Shown here in pieces: positions 12,717 through 20,949 of a stretch of DNA of 64,000 nt. The notes under the pieces were generated by a model. That model was not told the origin of the DNA. It worked only from the letters and a program-made list of their open reading frames with translations, and searched no databases. A program made the position numbers and the translations under genes. Every line of letters starts with the position of its first letter. The first letter of the stretch is position 1. The stretch is taken from assembly GCA_016702645.1 (NCBI GenBank), contig JADJDP010000003.1, positions 277,795-341,794 on the forward strand, written 5' to 3'. Source of the stretch: Flavobacteriales bacterium (lineage in GTDB: Bacteria; Bacteroidota; Bacteroidia; Flavobacteriales_F; PHOS-HE28).

Positions 12717-12724
12717 CAAAGGTA
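12717..12724 (-). promoter_or_regulatory. -7 box (TACCTTTG) of secA
   Basis: Exact TAnnTTTG on the minus strand, flanked by GGC and GCACCC. The only gene downstream is secA, whose ATG follows after a leader of about 50 bases. Confidence 0.65.
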
Positions 12725-12788
12725 GCCGCCTTGGATGGCACAGACCCTGCCGGTGGGGATGCACTGTCAATGCGACAGCAGGAAAGTC

Positions 12789-12813
12789 GAAGCCCCGCTC
12801 GTGGCGGGGCTTC
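12789..12813 (-). terminator. Intrinsic terminator of the DUF2795 gene
   Basis: A perfect 10-bp stem (GAAGCCCCGC and complement) with a five-base loop, followed on the minus strand by GACTTTCC. It sits 20 bases beyond the DUF2795 stop and before the secA promoter, separating the two units. Confidence 0.7.
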
Positions 12814-12832
12814 CAGCGCTCTGAGCGGATGC

Positions 12833-13054
12833 TCAGTATTCGTCCTCGTTGAAGAAAAAGTCCTCTTTCGAGGGATAGTCCGGCCAGATCTCCTCGATCG
12901 ATTCGAAGACTTCCTCTTCGTCCTCGATCGCTTGGAGGTTTTCCACAACTTCCAACGGTGCGCCGGTACGCATGGCGAAATCGATCAGCTCTTCCTTGGT
13001 GGCGGGCCAGGGCGCATCCTCCAAGTACGAAGCGAGTTCCAGTGTCCAGTACAT
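12833..13054 (-). CDS. DUF2795 family small acidic protein
   Basis: A 73-residue protein starting MYWTLELASYLEDAPWPAT. Small DUF2795 proteins of this form (YLEDAPWPATKEELIDFA) are widespread and conserved in Bacteroidota; their function is unknown. The C-terminal half is very acidic (EDEEEVFESIEEIWPDY, ending FFFNEDEY). The ATG at 13054 is preferred to an upstream in-frame start because a clear -7 box lies 37 bases ahead of it, so the longer form would begin before transcription does. It is a monocistronic unit with its own promoter and terminator. Confidence 0.85.
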   Translation of the reverse strand: MYWTLELASYLEDAPWPATKEELIDFAMRTGAPLEVVENLQAIEDEEEVFESIEEIWPDYPSKEDFFFNEDEY

Positions 13055-13090
13055 CGATGAGCCAGTTCTAAGGGTCTGTGAAATTGGCGG

Positions 13091-13098
13091 CAAATATA
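13091..13098 (-). promoter_or_regulatory. -7 box (TATATTTG) of the DUF2795 gene
   Basis: Exact match to TAnnTTTG on the minus strand, followed by CCGCC as at the tRNA promoter at 23156. Fixes the downstream ATG at 13054 as start. Confidence 0.65.
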
Positions 13099-13184
13099 GA
13101 CGGATGGGGATCCGGCGGACACCGACTTTTCAACCGTTGTGAAAGGGCCTCGAAAGGACGGGAAACTCAGGCGTGACGGGCAGT

Positions 13185-13736
13185 TCAGCCGCGTGGTTTC
13201 CATGGGGTGTCAACCGCGCCGTGCAATTTGGCCAAGTGCCGGGCCATGACAAAGAGCAGGTCGGAGAGCCGGTTGAGGTATCGAACGGCCATGGGGTCAA
13301 CAGTCGTTTCGCGTCCTAATTGCACTACGCGACGCTCCGCCCTTCTACATACGGTGCGGCAGATGTGTGCTTGTGAACTGGTGATATGGCCTCCAGGCAG
13401 GATGAAATTGCGCATCGGTTCCAGTTCCGCATCCATGCGGTCCATGGCATGTTCGAACGCGGTGATGTCGTGCTCCCGGATCGGAGGCACCTTGAACTTG
13501 AGGGCCTCCTCCTCGCTTTGTGAGGCAAGGCGCGAACCGATGGCGAAGAGGGCGTTCTGGATTCCCATGAGCAGTTCGGTGTGGTGTTGTCCGGCCATAT
13601 CGCGTAGCAAACCGACATGGCTGTTGAGCTCGTCCACCGTACCGTATGCTTCTATGCGCAGGTCGTCCTTCGGCACACGGTTGCCGCCGAGCAAACCTGT
13701 CTCACCCTTGTCCCCCGTGCGTGTGTAGATCTTCAT
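13185..13736 (-). CDS. Cob(I)yrinic acid a,c-diamide adenosyltransferase (PduO type)
   Basis: A 183-residue protein that transfers adenosyl from ATP to cob(I)alamin, making the cofactor for enzymes such as methylmalonyl-CoA mutase. The ATP-binding N-terminal motif YTRTGDKGETGLLGG (residues 4-18), VDELNSHVG near 38 and the helix RRAERRVVQ near 140 define the PduO/MMAB type, not CobA. The length fits the family (180-190). I start at the ATG just before KIYTRTGDKG, not the TTG ten codons upstream. It lies 37 bases downstream of the PKD protein gene on the same strand. No other cobalamin gene is in the window, which suggests scavenging of external corrinoid. Confidence 0.9.
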   Translation of the reverse strand: MKIYTRTGDKGETGLLGGNRVPKDDLRIEAYGTVDELNSHVGLLRDMAGQHHTELLMGIQNALFAIGSRLASQSEEEALKFKVPPIREHDITAFEHAMDRMDAELEPMRNFILPGGHITSSQAHICRTVCRRAERRVVQLGRETTVDPMAVRYLNRLSDLLFVMARHLAKLHGAVDTPWKPRG

Positions 13737-13773
13737 ATGCTCTTCTCGTGTTGTGCTCCTGTCCAATGAACGA

Positions 13774-15897
13774 TCACCGCATCAGGAACACATATCCGTG
13801 GTTCATGGACATCTTTCCTTTCAACAGGTACACATAGACCCCTTCGGGCGCTGGTGACCCGCCTGCCGTTCCGTCCCAACCAGTGGTCGAATCACCTTCC
13901 CAAACAGGTTGGCCCCATTTGTTGAAGATGCTCATGATGGGCGATGCGCACACCTCCGGCCCCTTGATACGCAACTCATCATTGGCGCCATCGCCGTTCG
14001 GGGTGAACGCGTTCGGGATGAACCATGCGACCGGGATGATGCCGTACCCGGCATGAAGCACCTGTTGTGCGGTATCGGCGCACATGGTGCCGCGATCGCT
14101 GATGAGTGTCACAGTGAAAGCATCCATGGTCGTGTACGTGTGCACAGGGTCCCGGAAGGTGGTGCTATCACCATCGCCGAAGTCCCAATACCACGTTTCA
14201 CCATCCAGCGATGAATTGACCAACCGTGTTTGTTCATCGCACGGATCGCTCGTGGTGTGGAACGAAGCGATCGCCGCGGGGAGTACCACGATCCGGTCAC
14301 CGATGGTATCGGTGATGCACCCCTCGATGGCCACCAACGAGACATCGAACTCGCCGGGAAACGGATAGGCGTAGCCCGGCACTTCCGAATTGGAAGAAGC
14401 TCCATTACCGAAGTGCCACACATAGTTGCTCGCCAGTTCCGATGAATTCGTGAAGGGTACCGATGCATGTTGGCAAACGGTATCCGGATGATCCATCTCC
14501 GCAATAGGTTGAAGCCCCGTGACTGTTACGAGATCTTCTTGCGTAAGGGTGAGCGGGTTCCCACAGGCCTGGATGTTCAAGGTGACGTCAAAGGTCCCCA
14601 CGTCGTAATGATGAACCGGTCGTTCCTCCACGCTGGTGGTACCATCGCCAAAGTGCCATTCCCAGCTGGTGGCGAGACATGCGTTGCTGCTGAACATGTG
14701 TCCCTCGCATCCGGGCAGTAGTTCCACATCGAAATCGATGTAGGATGGTGTTTGCGTGGTGCCAGGAGGTTCGCCTTCGATCGAATTGGGCAGCCCAGGC
14801 ATGCAACCGTCCAGCCAAACAAGCACGGCGTAGCGGTCGTAGACCACATCATCAGCGGATGAGGCATCCGGGAACCGCACTTCCGCGAGCGAACTGAGCA
14901 GCGAGTTCGCTGCCACGTAGAGGCGACCGTTGCCGGCGGTTTCCATGTGCAGGATGGATGTGCCGATCATTGGATCGATGATGTCCACTTGATGGGAGGT
15001 GACGGAGACGCGACCAAAATCCATGAAGGGGTCGATGGAATTGCCCGCGAAGTACAGGTAGCCGCCACCCGGCGAGAATTCGATGCCGATGATCGGATCA
15101 TCCGAGACGGGAAGTAGTTCGACCTGGCCAACCGTGCCGCTGTCAACGTTCAACGGCCACAGGGCCACATCCGCCGCCGATGGGGATAGGGCGTTCGGCA
15201 TGCTCAGCGCAATGTGGTCGTTGGAAGGAGAGAGTTTCAATGTGCTGGCCAATGAAGGTCCGTCCGGGCTGTTGATGGTTGCGATCGTTTCCGGCGGTCC
15301 GATACCGAGTGCGCTGATGAGGGAGCGGTTGAGGTTGTAGCTGTTCTCCTCGATACCGAAGGTGAACAACCACCTGCAACCGGTGATGAGTTGATGCCCC
15401 ACGGCCATGCCTTCACCGAACGCTCCCTCAATGAGCAGGTTCTTCTCGATCACCGCACCGAGCCCGCCGTTCTGGTTAAGGTCCACAATGGAATACCGGT
15501 GCTGGTGGGAGACCGCGTCGTGGTGTACGATATAGTACTGGCCGGGATGACATGGCCTGGGGACGATGGCCGATGCTTGGCTACTCTCGTTGCCGAGAAG
15601 ACCATCGCCGTTCTGCATAGGTGTCAAAGCCGCCGTGCGCACGTGCACCAGATTGTCGCCGCCGGCCGCAGTGTAGAACAAGGCATTACCCGTTGCATCC
15701 GTCATAACGTTCACATCCTCGCTTGCGCCTTGCCCGAAGCCGTTGATCAGAGGCCCAACGCTTGGAACGGGTCCCGATACGTCCATTGTGCGCACTTCAC
15801 CGGTGATGGTTCGAACAAGCCATTTGTCCAGTTGGGCAAAAGCACCGAACACATGGCATAATGAAACCGCGACCAGTATGTGGCGAACGTGCGGCAC
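13774..15897 (-). CDS. Large secreted PKD-domain protein with gliding-motility-type (type IX, type B) C-terminus
   Basis: About 707 residues. A signal peptide (HILVAVSLCHVFGAFAQ) is followed by a beta-propeller-like region (to ~residue 370), three PKD domains recognisable by WHFGDGTTS, WHFGNGASS and WDFGDGDST, each ending in a FDVTL/FTVTL strand, and a C-terminal domain PNAFTPNGDGANDELRI with APEGVYVYLLKGK, the gliding-motility-associated CHU_C domain that directs export by the type IX system and surface attachment. I prefer the GTG at 15897, which gives a compact signal peptide and lies just after a possible -7 box; an ATG at 15936 or TTG at 15984 in the same frame cannot be excluded. Surface adhesion is a fair guess, not shown. 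Confidence 0.82.
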   Translation of the reverse strand: MPHVRHILVAVSLCHVFGAFAQLDKWLVRTITGEVRTMDVSGPVPSVGPLINGFGQGASEDVNVMTDATGNALFYTAAGGDNLVHVRTAALTPMQNGDGLLGNESSQASAIVPRPCHPGQYYIVHHDAVSHQHRYSIVDLNQNGGLGAVIEKNLLIEGAFGEGMAVGHQLITGCRWLFTFGIEENSYNLNRSLISALGIGPPETIATINSPDGPSLASTLKLSPSNDHIALSMPNALSPSAADVALWPLNVDSGTVGQVELLPVSDDPIIGIEFSPGGGYLYFAGNSIDPFMDFGRVSVTSHQVDIIDPMIGTSILHMETAGNGRLYVAANSLLSSLAEVRFPDASSADDVVYDRYAVLVWLDGCMPGLPNSIEGEPPGTTQTPSYIDFDVELLPGCEGHMFSSNACLATSWEWHFGDGTTSVEERPVHHYDVGTFDVTLNIQACGNPLTLTQEDLVTVTGLQPIAEMDHPDTVCQHASVPFTNSSELASNYVWHFGNGASSNSEVPGYAYPFPGEFDVSLVAIEGCITDTIGDRIVVLPAAIASFHTTSDPCDEQTRLVNSSLDGETWYWDFGDGDSTTFRDPVHTYTTMDAFTVTLISDRGTMCADTAQQVLHAGYGIIPVAWFIPNAFTPNGDGANDELRIKGPEVCASPIMSIFNKWGQPVWEGDSTTGWDGTAGGSPAPEGVYVYLLKGKMSMNHGYVFLMR

Positions 15898-15914
15898 TGG
15901 GGTGTCTTCGCCGT

Positions 15915-15922
15915 ACAAGGTA
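15915..15922 (-). promoter_or_regulatory. Possible -7 box (TACCTTGT) of the PKD protein gene
   Basis: Six of the defined positions resemble TAnnTTTG, with the last two exchanged. It lies 18 bases before the GTG I prefer as start. It would exclude the longer start alternatives if real. Confidence 0.35.
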
Positions 15923-15994
15923 GCGAGCACATCCATAGACGGACGGTCTTCAGAGCCTCGATACCAACGGAGCCTTGTGGTCAAGGGCGGGTCG

Positions 15995-16783
15995 CTAGTA
16001 CCGCAGGGTGAAATGCTCCTTGGCCTGCTCGGTGCGGAAGAACACCAGGCCCATATTGTAAAGGTCGATGGTCACCGTGACGCGCGGATGCGCCTTCACT
16101 GCCGACCACGCTTCTTCCATTCCACTGCTCCAGTGGATATCGTCGAAAACGAGCACCGTTGCATTGTGCGACTTGGCAAGGCATTGCTCGAAATAGTTGA
16201 GCGTTGGCGCTTTAGCATGGTGGCCATCGAGGAACGCCAGATCGATGCGGTCGAGGCGTTCCAGTACTTCGGGTAATCGGCGTTGGAACCTACCGAGCAC
16301 GGGAACGATGTTCCGCTGCCGAAGCTGCTCGAAATGATGCTGTGCGATCCGAAAGGTCTGTGGACAACCTTCGATGGTGTGAACGACGCCTTCCTCGGTA
16401 CCCTTCGCCATATAGAGCGTGCTGATGCCGAACGAGGTGCCGAGTTCAACCACATGGCCAGGTCGGAAATACCTGCACAATCGGAAGAGCAGTTCAGCTT
16501 GCCGTTGCTGTTTCAGCGCCGACCGGGCGATATCGGACACACGACGGACAGGCAGATCGAACACGTGCGATCCCGCACCAAGGTCGTTCACGCGGATCGT
16601 TTGGTCGCTGCGCAGCAGGTCGTCACGAAGTGCTTCGATCGCTCCATGCTCCGGAAGGCTCGCCTGCGGACGAAGGACCTTCTCTATCAGATCGTACACG
16701 AACGGGCTATGAACACCGTGGCGGTTGCGGGCTTTCACCAAATGCCCCAGATAGCTCCCTATGCGCTGCAGTTGTTCGCTCAT
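15995..16783 (-). CDS. Class I SAM-dependent methyltransferase (O-methyltransferase-like)
   Basis: A 262-residue protein with the Rossmann motif I VVELGTSFGISTLYMA near residue 113, an acidic post-motif HTIEGCP, and LAFLDGHHAKAPTLNYF near 185, where the DGxH pattern is typical of metal-dependent catechol-type O-methyltransferases. The N-terminal 70 residues include HGVHSPFVYDLIEKVL, a sequence often seen in the Bacteroidota members. The substrate is unknown. The ATG at 16783 is supported by a -7 box nine bases upstream. It is downstream of the carotenoid operon on the same strand but with its own promoter, so membership of that pathway (for example methylation of a hydroxyl-carotenoid) is only a possibility. 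Confidence 0.82.
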   Translation of the reverse strand: MSEQLQRIGSYLGHLVKARNRHGVHSPFVYDLIEKVLRPQASLPEHGAIEALRDDLLRSDQTIRVNDLGAGSHVFDLPVRRVSDIARSALKQQRQAELLFRLCRYFRPGHVVELGTSFGISTLYMAKGTEEGVVHTIEGCPQTFRIAQHHFEQLRQRNIVPVLGRFQRRLPEVLERLDRIDLAFLDGHHAKAPTLNYFEQCLAKSHNATVLVFDDIHWSSGMEEAWSAVKAHPRVTVTIDLYNMGLVFFRTEQAKEHFTLRY

Positions 16784-16791
16784 CGTTGTGC

Positions 16792-16799
16792 CAAAAGTA
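16792..16799 (-). promoter_or_regulatory. -7 box (TACTTTTG) of the methyltransferase gene
   Basis: Exact TAnnTTTG on the minus strand, nine bases from the ATG at 16783. The leader would be very short. Confidence 0.6.
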
Positions 16800-16856
16800 G
16801 GCCTGGACTTCGACGGGAACGGAGCTTGGCGGCTCCCACGATGGACGCCCTTCCGT

Positions 16857-17354
16857 TCAGGCACCACCCGCAGCGCCTTGCTGCTGCATCAGGGCCTTTT
16901 TCGCTTCGCGATAGTACTTGAACGGAACCAGCAGCATGCCGAAGCACTCACCATCTTCCTTACCCAACCGCTTGTGATGCACTTTGTGCGCTTTGCGTAT
17001 GGCGAGCAAATAGGGATTGTTCGTTCTGCGCAACCACTTGATCCGTTGATGGATGAAGACCTCGTGCACGATGAAGTACAGCACACCATAGATGAGTATT
17101 CCCAGCCCGATCCATAGCCAAGGGGTATGAAGGCCCACCAAGCTACCCACGATGAAACAGGACATTGAGGGTATAGCGAAGATCAAGAAGAAGGCGTCGT
17201 TACGTTCCAGGAAGCCGTAGTGGTCCTTTCGGTGGTGGTCCGAATGCAAGGACCAGAGGAATCCGTGCATAACGTACTTGTGGGTGGCCCAAGCAACGAA
17301 CTCCATGAAAGCAGCGGTGCCTAAGACGATACCGATGATCCACCACGTATTCAT
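16857..17354 (-). CDS. crtZ: Beta-carotene 3-hydroxylase-like membrane di-iron enzyme
   Basis: A 165-residue protein of the sterol desaturase/CrtZ superfamily. Four histidine clusters that bind the di-iron centre are visible in order: HKYVMH (near residue 25), HSDHH (37), HEVFIH (96) and HKVHH (122). Three to four hydrophobic segments span residues 3-23, 55-75 and 80-98. CrtZ hydroxylates the 3-position of beta-rings, giving zeaxanthin. Its place as last gene of a unit with crtI, crtB and idi supports this role. No lycopene cyclase is seen in the window, so the ring-bearing substrate must come from a cyclase elsewhere, or the enzyme has another carotenoid substrate. Confidence 0.87.
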   Translation of the reverse strand: MNTWWIIGIVLGTAAFMEFVAWATHKYVMHGFLWSLHSDHHRKDHYGFLERNDAFFLIFAIPSMSCFIVGSLVGLHTPWLWIGLGILIYGVLYFIVHEVFIHQRIKWLRRTNNPYLLAIRKAHKVHHKRLGKEDGECFGMLLVPFKYYREAKKALMQQQGAAGGA

Positions 17355-17395
17355 GACTTCCTGAACAATGAACTGGGCGACTTGGTTCCTTGGTA

Positions 17396-17851
17396 CTACT
17401 GAAAGAGCCGCTCCAGTGTTGAACGCCGATGATCGAAGATGCGGGAAAGTTGCTTTCGAACGAGCACGGCATGGGCTATTTCGCCCAAAGGGCCGAGGGG
17501 TAGTTCGTATTCGATCCGGTCCCGCATTTCAACGCCGCCGGGAACGCTGGTGAACGTATGTCGGTGTCGCCAAAGTCGGTATGGGCCTTTCACTTGGGTG
17601 TCCACGAAAACGTGCGGAGCCTCGACCTCCTCGATCAACGTGACCCATCTGAGCGGGATGCCGAACAGGGGCTTAATGGTGTAATTGATCAGCTGCCCTG
17701 CGTGGGCCGGTTTGCCGTCGAATGGCTCGCGCATCACCAACCCGAGCTCAGGTGGTGTTATCAACACAAGGTTCCGAGGTGTGCTGAAGAAGGCCCACGC
17801 CTCGTCCAAGTCGATGGGAAGAACCTGGACACGTTCCAGTAAGTGCTGCAT
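17396..17851 (-). CDS. SRPBCC (START-like) family protein
   Basis: A 151-residue soluble protein with the helix-grip fold pattern of polyketide cyclase/dehydrase-like proteins: N-terminal strand and helix (PIDLDEAWAFFSTPRNL), a central WVTLIEEVEAPHVFVDTQVKGPY and the C-terminal long helix (LSRIFDHRRSTLERLF). The fold binds a hydrophobic ligand. Related SRPBCC genes are often found next to photolyase and carotenoid genes in other bacteria, but the function there is not settled. It lies 18 bases after the second of the small tandem genes and 41 bases before crtZ, all on one strand. A carrier or sensor of an isoprenoid is an inference from context. Confidence 0.78.
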   Translation of the reverse strand: MQHLLERVQVLPIDLDEAWAFFSTPRNLVLITPPELGLVMREPFDGKPAHAGQLINYTIKPLFGIPLRWVTLIEEVEAPHVFVDTQVKGPYRLWRHRHTFTSVPGGVEMRDRIEYELPLGPLGEIAHAVLVRKQLSRIFDHRRSTLERLFQ

Positions 17852-17869
17852 GTGACCTCAGGCGCGTAC

Positions 17870-18018
17870 TTATGGCTTTGCGCAACGCTGGCTCCAAGCG
17901 TCCAAGGCCTTCACACGGCTAATGGAGATCACGGCCCTGGGGTCCAGCCTGACAGGTATCTCTAGCACTACCGGTTCGATCGGACGCTTGAAGGTCAACC
18001 CGGTCTCTTCCGTGGCAT
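17870..18018 (-). CDS. Small paralogue of the neighbouring 53-residue protein, frame broken
   Basis: The reading frame opens with ATG and MPRKRPG, then meets a stop; one missing base would restore a frame through LTFKRPIEPVVLE, IPVRLDPRAVISISR, VKALDAWSQR to a TAA. The restored protein has about 49 residues and is clearly related to the upstream small protein: both start MPRK, share V-R-L-D-x-R-x-V-I and end K-A-L-x-x-W-x-Q-R. So this is a tandem duplicate. The single-base gap looks like the other frame breaks in the window, so it may be intact in the cell. Function unknown. It precedes the SRPBCC gene by 18 bases. Confidence 0.6.
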
Positions 18019-18035
18019 CTCGTGCTACCTAGTGA

Positions 18036-18197
18036 TCAGCCGATCACTTCCAGCTTGGGATAACGCTGCCTCCAGAACTCCAGAGCCTTTTGGCTGGCCA
18101 AGGTGATCACCGTGCGTGCGTCCAAGCGGACTTTTATGGCCTTGAGGCCTTCCTTCACGGGTTGTGTAAGGATCAAGACTTTCTTTTTGCGTGGCAT
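18036..18197 (-). CDS. 53-residue basic protein in the photolyase/carotenoid operon
   Basis: A short complete frame (ATG to TGA) beginning MPRKKKVLILTQPVKEGL, then KVRLDARTVITLAS and a C-terminal helix-like KALEFWRQRYPKLEV. The start is two bases after the photolyase stop, so it is translationally coupled. Basic residues cluster at the N-terminus. It has no signal or membrane segment. I do not recognise a family. A second, related copy follows directly, and similarity between the two (spread over the whole length) argues that the frame is a real gene and not chance. A small regulator or binding partner of an operon protein is possible. Confidence 0.6.
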   Translation of the reverse strand: MPRKKKVLILTQPVKEGLKAIKVRLDARTVITLASQKALEFWRQRYPKLEVIG

Positions 18198-18199
18198 GG

Positions 18200-19542
18200 C
18201 TATGCGAATAGTTCGTTTTTTCTGTCGTTCATGGCCTTCGTGCCTGACAAGCCGGCCTTGTAAGTGGCGAGAGCTCGTTGGCGGGCTGATTCATGAACGA
18301 CCACGGGCTGCACATAGTTTGCCGTGCCATACTCCGGCACCCAATGCTTCACATATTTTAACTGGGGGTCGAACTTTTCCAGTTGCAAGCGGGGATTGAA
18401 CACCCGGAAATAGGGTGCAGCGTCACATCCGGAACCAGATGCCCATTGCCACCCGCCATTGTTGCTGCTCAGTTCGAAGTCGAGCCATTTGGCTGCGAAC
18501 CAAGCTTCACCCCAACGCCAATCGATGAGCAAGTGCTTGCACAGGAAGCTCGCCACCACCATGCGCACACGATTGTGCATGTGTCCGGTTGCCAGGAGTT
18601 CCCGCATACCTGCGTCCACCAGCGGATAGCCGGTACGGCCCTCGCACCAAGCCTGGAACCCACCCTCGTCCTTGCGCCATTCGATGTGGTCGTAGTTGGG
18701 TTTGAAGGCCCGCTCGGTATGCGGGAAATGCCAGAGGATCTGCATGAAGAACTCCCGCCAGATCAACTCGTTGAGGTAGGTGGGGCTCAAGTCCAAGCTT
18801 TGGCGCACCAGCTTTCGCACGCTCACCGTGCCGAAGCGAAGGTGTACGCTCATGCGGCTCGTACCGGGGATACCGGGTATGTTCCGGGTACGCTCGTAGT
18901 TCAGAAGCAATTCGTCCCGCACCACTTCAGATGGAGTTAGAAGATCCGTGGGCTGGAAGCCGATGGTTACAAGCCCCGGTATTGGAAGTGGTTCCGTTCT
19001 CCACAGTCCGTCCAAATGAGTTTCCGACGGGAACGAGTTCGCCATTTCAAGCTTGAAATGGCTCTTCCATTTTCGCGCGTACGGAGTGAAAACCGTGTAG
19101 GGTCCGCCGTCATCCTTCAACACCTCACCGCGTTCGAAAATGCTGATGTCCTTGAAGGTTCGGAAGGGCACACCGCGCGAGGTCAGGAATTCCCCTATCG
19201 CCTTGTCGCGGGCAATGGCGTACGGTTCATGGTCGTGGTTCGCAGTTACCCCGATGACATCGAACCGTTCGAGGATCCGCATCCACACTTCCAGGGGCTC
19301 TCCTTTTCCACAAGGATGGTCGAACCTTGTCGAGCAAGGTCCGCGTGAAGACCCCCGATCGTTCGATGGATGAAGTCCACCCTCCGATCGACCTTGTCTT
19401 CAAGGCGGTCGAGGATGTTGGTGTCGAATATGAACAGGGACAACACGTTCCCATGGTCTTGGAGCGCCCGGCTCAGTCCGTGATTGTCGTGAAGTCGCAA
19501 GTCCCGCCGGAACCAGTGGATGCTGATGCGCGGTTTGGTCAT
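18200..19542 (-). CDS. phrB: Deoxyribodipyrimidine photolyase/cryptochrome family protein, one frame break
   Basis: Light-driven repair of cyclobutane pyrimidine dimers. The N-terminal antenna-binding domain begins MTKPRISIHWFRRDLRLHDN. The FAD-binding C-terminal half shows WREFFMQILWHFP, GRTGYPLVDAGMRELLATG, MHNRVRMVVASFLCKHLLIDW and WQWASGSGCDAAPYFRVFNP, the classic photolyase signature. The two parts are in different frames, with a switch near 19300 at an AAAA run where one A appears to be lost (VEK then GEPLEVWMRILERF). Repaired length is 447 residues. The start lies 11 bases after idi. The tryptophan/asparagine-rich flavin pocket looks intact, favouring repair activity over a purely sensory cryptochrome. 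Confidence 0.88.
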
Positions 19543-19553
19543 TCTTCGCTCGC

Positions 19554-20099
19554 TCAGGTGCGGTCGCTGCTGATGGTCTCCGCGACAGCGGATCTCACGA
19601 GCGGCCAACAGTCCCGCAACCATACTGTGTAATGCTGGGGGTTGCGCTCCAGGTCCGCTTCCAGCAGTTCGGGTTCGATGAACTTGCACTCCGAAACCTC
19701 GTCCGGGTTCGGAAGTGCTGCGCCGGACCATGACCCGAAGAACACATGGTCGTATTCGTGCTCCATCAAGCCGCCTCCCACATCTGCTTTGTAGGTGAAA
19801 GCGAACCGTCGATCCAGCGGAACATCTATCCCCATTTCCTCTTTCAGCCTTCGTGAAGCAGCAGCCGGAAGCTCCTCTCCAGGACGTGGGTGGCTGCAAC
19901 AGGTGTTGGTCCAGAGACCAGCGCTGTGGTACTTGTTCATTGCGCGCTTCTGAAGAAGAAGGCGACCGTCTTCATCGAAGAGGAAAACAGAGAACGCGCG
20001 ATGCAAGGAACCCGTGCGGTGCGCCTCGAGCTTTTCCATGCTTCCGAGCACCTCGTCCCTTTCGTTCACCAACACCACTCGCTCCTGCTGCATGATCAT
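19554..20099 (-). CDS. idi: Isopentenyl-diphosphate delta-isomerase, type I
   Basis: A 181-residue Nudix-fold enzyme that interconverts isopentenyl and dimethylallyl diphosphate, feeding isoprenoid synthesis. Signature residues are the active-site cysteine in WTNTCCSHPRPGE near residue 67, SRRLKEEMGI near 85 and the acid/metal segment LMEHEYDHVFFG near 113. The start is ATG at 20099 or, two codons later, 20093. It begins six bases after the repaired crtB stop and ends 11 bases before photolyase. A dedicated idi inside a carotenoid operon allows precursor supply to rise together with pigment synthesis. Confidence 0.92.
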   Translation of the reverse strand: MIMQQERVVLVNERDEVLGSMEKLEAHRTGSLHRAFSVFLFDEDGRLLLQKRAMNKYHSAGLWTNTCCSHPRPGEELPAAASRRLKEEMGIDVPLDRRFAFTYKADVGGGLMEHEYDHVFFGSWSGAALPNPDEVSECKFIEPELLEADLERNPQHYTVWLRDCWPLVRSAVAETISSDRT

Positions 20100-20105
20100 C
20101 GGGCA

Positions 20106-20949
20106 TCAAAGCATGCCGAAACTGTGGCGCAAATAGCTGGTGGTGAGCAAGGCCAGCTTGCGCCGGTTACGCACTCGCACACGCTCATGAAGGATGCGCT
20201 CGCATGGAAGCGCCTTGATCTTTGCGGAACAGATTGAGGTAGTACACATAGGCGATGTACACCCCGAAGCGAGCGCCTTTGGGCAACTCGCGAATGCCCA
20301 TCAACGCAGCGTCAAAGTCGGCCTGTACGTCGTGTTCGATACGGATCTTGTCACTGGCCGTGAGGTGCTCCGCGTCCACGTCCGGGAAATACGTGCGGCC
20401 AAGGTTGCTGTGGTCATCCTTGAGGTCGCGCAAGAAGTTCACCTTCTGGAAGGCTGCTCCAAGTTTCATTGCAGCGGGCTTCAGTCGCTGGTAAAGCACC
20501 TCGTCCCCCTCGCAGAAGACGCGCAAGCACATGAGTCCCACCACTTCCGCGCTGCCGAGGATGTAGGTCTCATAGCTCCGTTGGTCATGACGCGTCTCGG
20601 AGAGGTCCATCGCCATGCTCGCGAGAAACGTGTCGTACAGTTCGCGCTCGATCCGATACTTGTTCACCACGAGTTGAAAGCTGTGCAGGATCGGATTGAT
20701 GCTGATGCCCTCCGAGATCGCCCGATGCGTGTCCTCCGTGAAGCGGGAGAGGAGCATGACCTTGTCGTGGCCATGGAAGGTGTCCACGATCTCGTCCGCG
20801 AAGCGAACGAAGCCGTAGATGGCATGGATCGGGTCATGAAAGCGTTTGTGCAACGATCGGATCCCCAAGGAGAACGATGTGCTGTAGGAATAGGTCGTGT
20901 GCCTGCTGGCTTTCAAGCAGACCGCATCGAAGAGTGCAAGTGTGTTCAT
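20106..20949 (-). CDS. crtB: Phytoene synthase, one frame break near the C-terminus
   Basis: Condenses two geranylgeranyl diphosphates to phytoene, the first committed carotenoid step. The two aspartate-rich substrate motifs are present: FADEIVDTF near residue 50 and NFLRDLKDDHSNLGRTYFP near 165. The frame that begins at the ATG runs to a stop at 20185 with an atypical tail, while the neighbouring frame supplies the expected ending (IKALPCERILHERVRV, then LLTTSYLRHSFGML). One extra A in AAA at 20221-20223 explains this. Repaired length is 280 residues, typical of the phylum. The start overlaps the crtI stop by four bases (ATGA). Confidence 0.9.

Noticed and set aside
14109..14504. Additional genes within the PKD protein region on other frames
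   Set aside because: Short arginine/serine-rich frames here are shadows of the repetitive beta-rich coding sequence.
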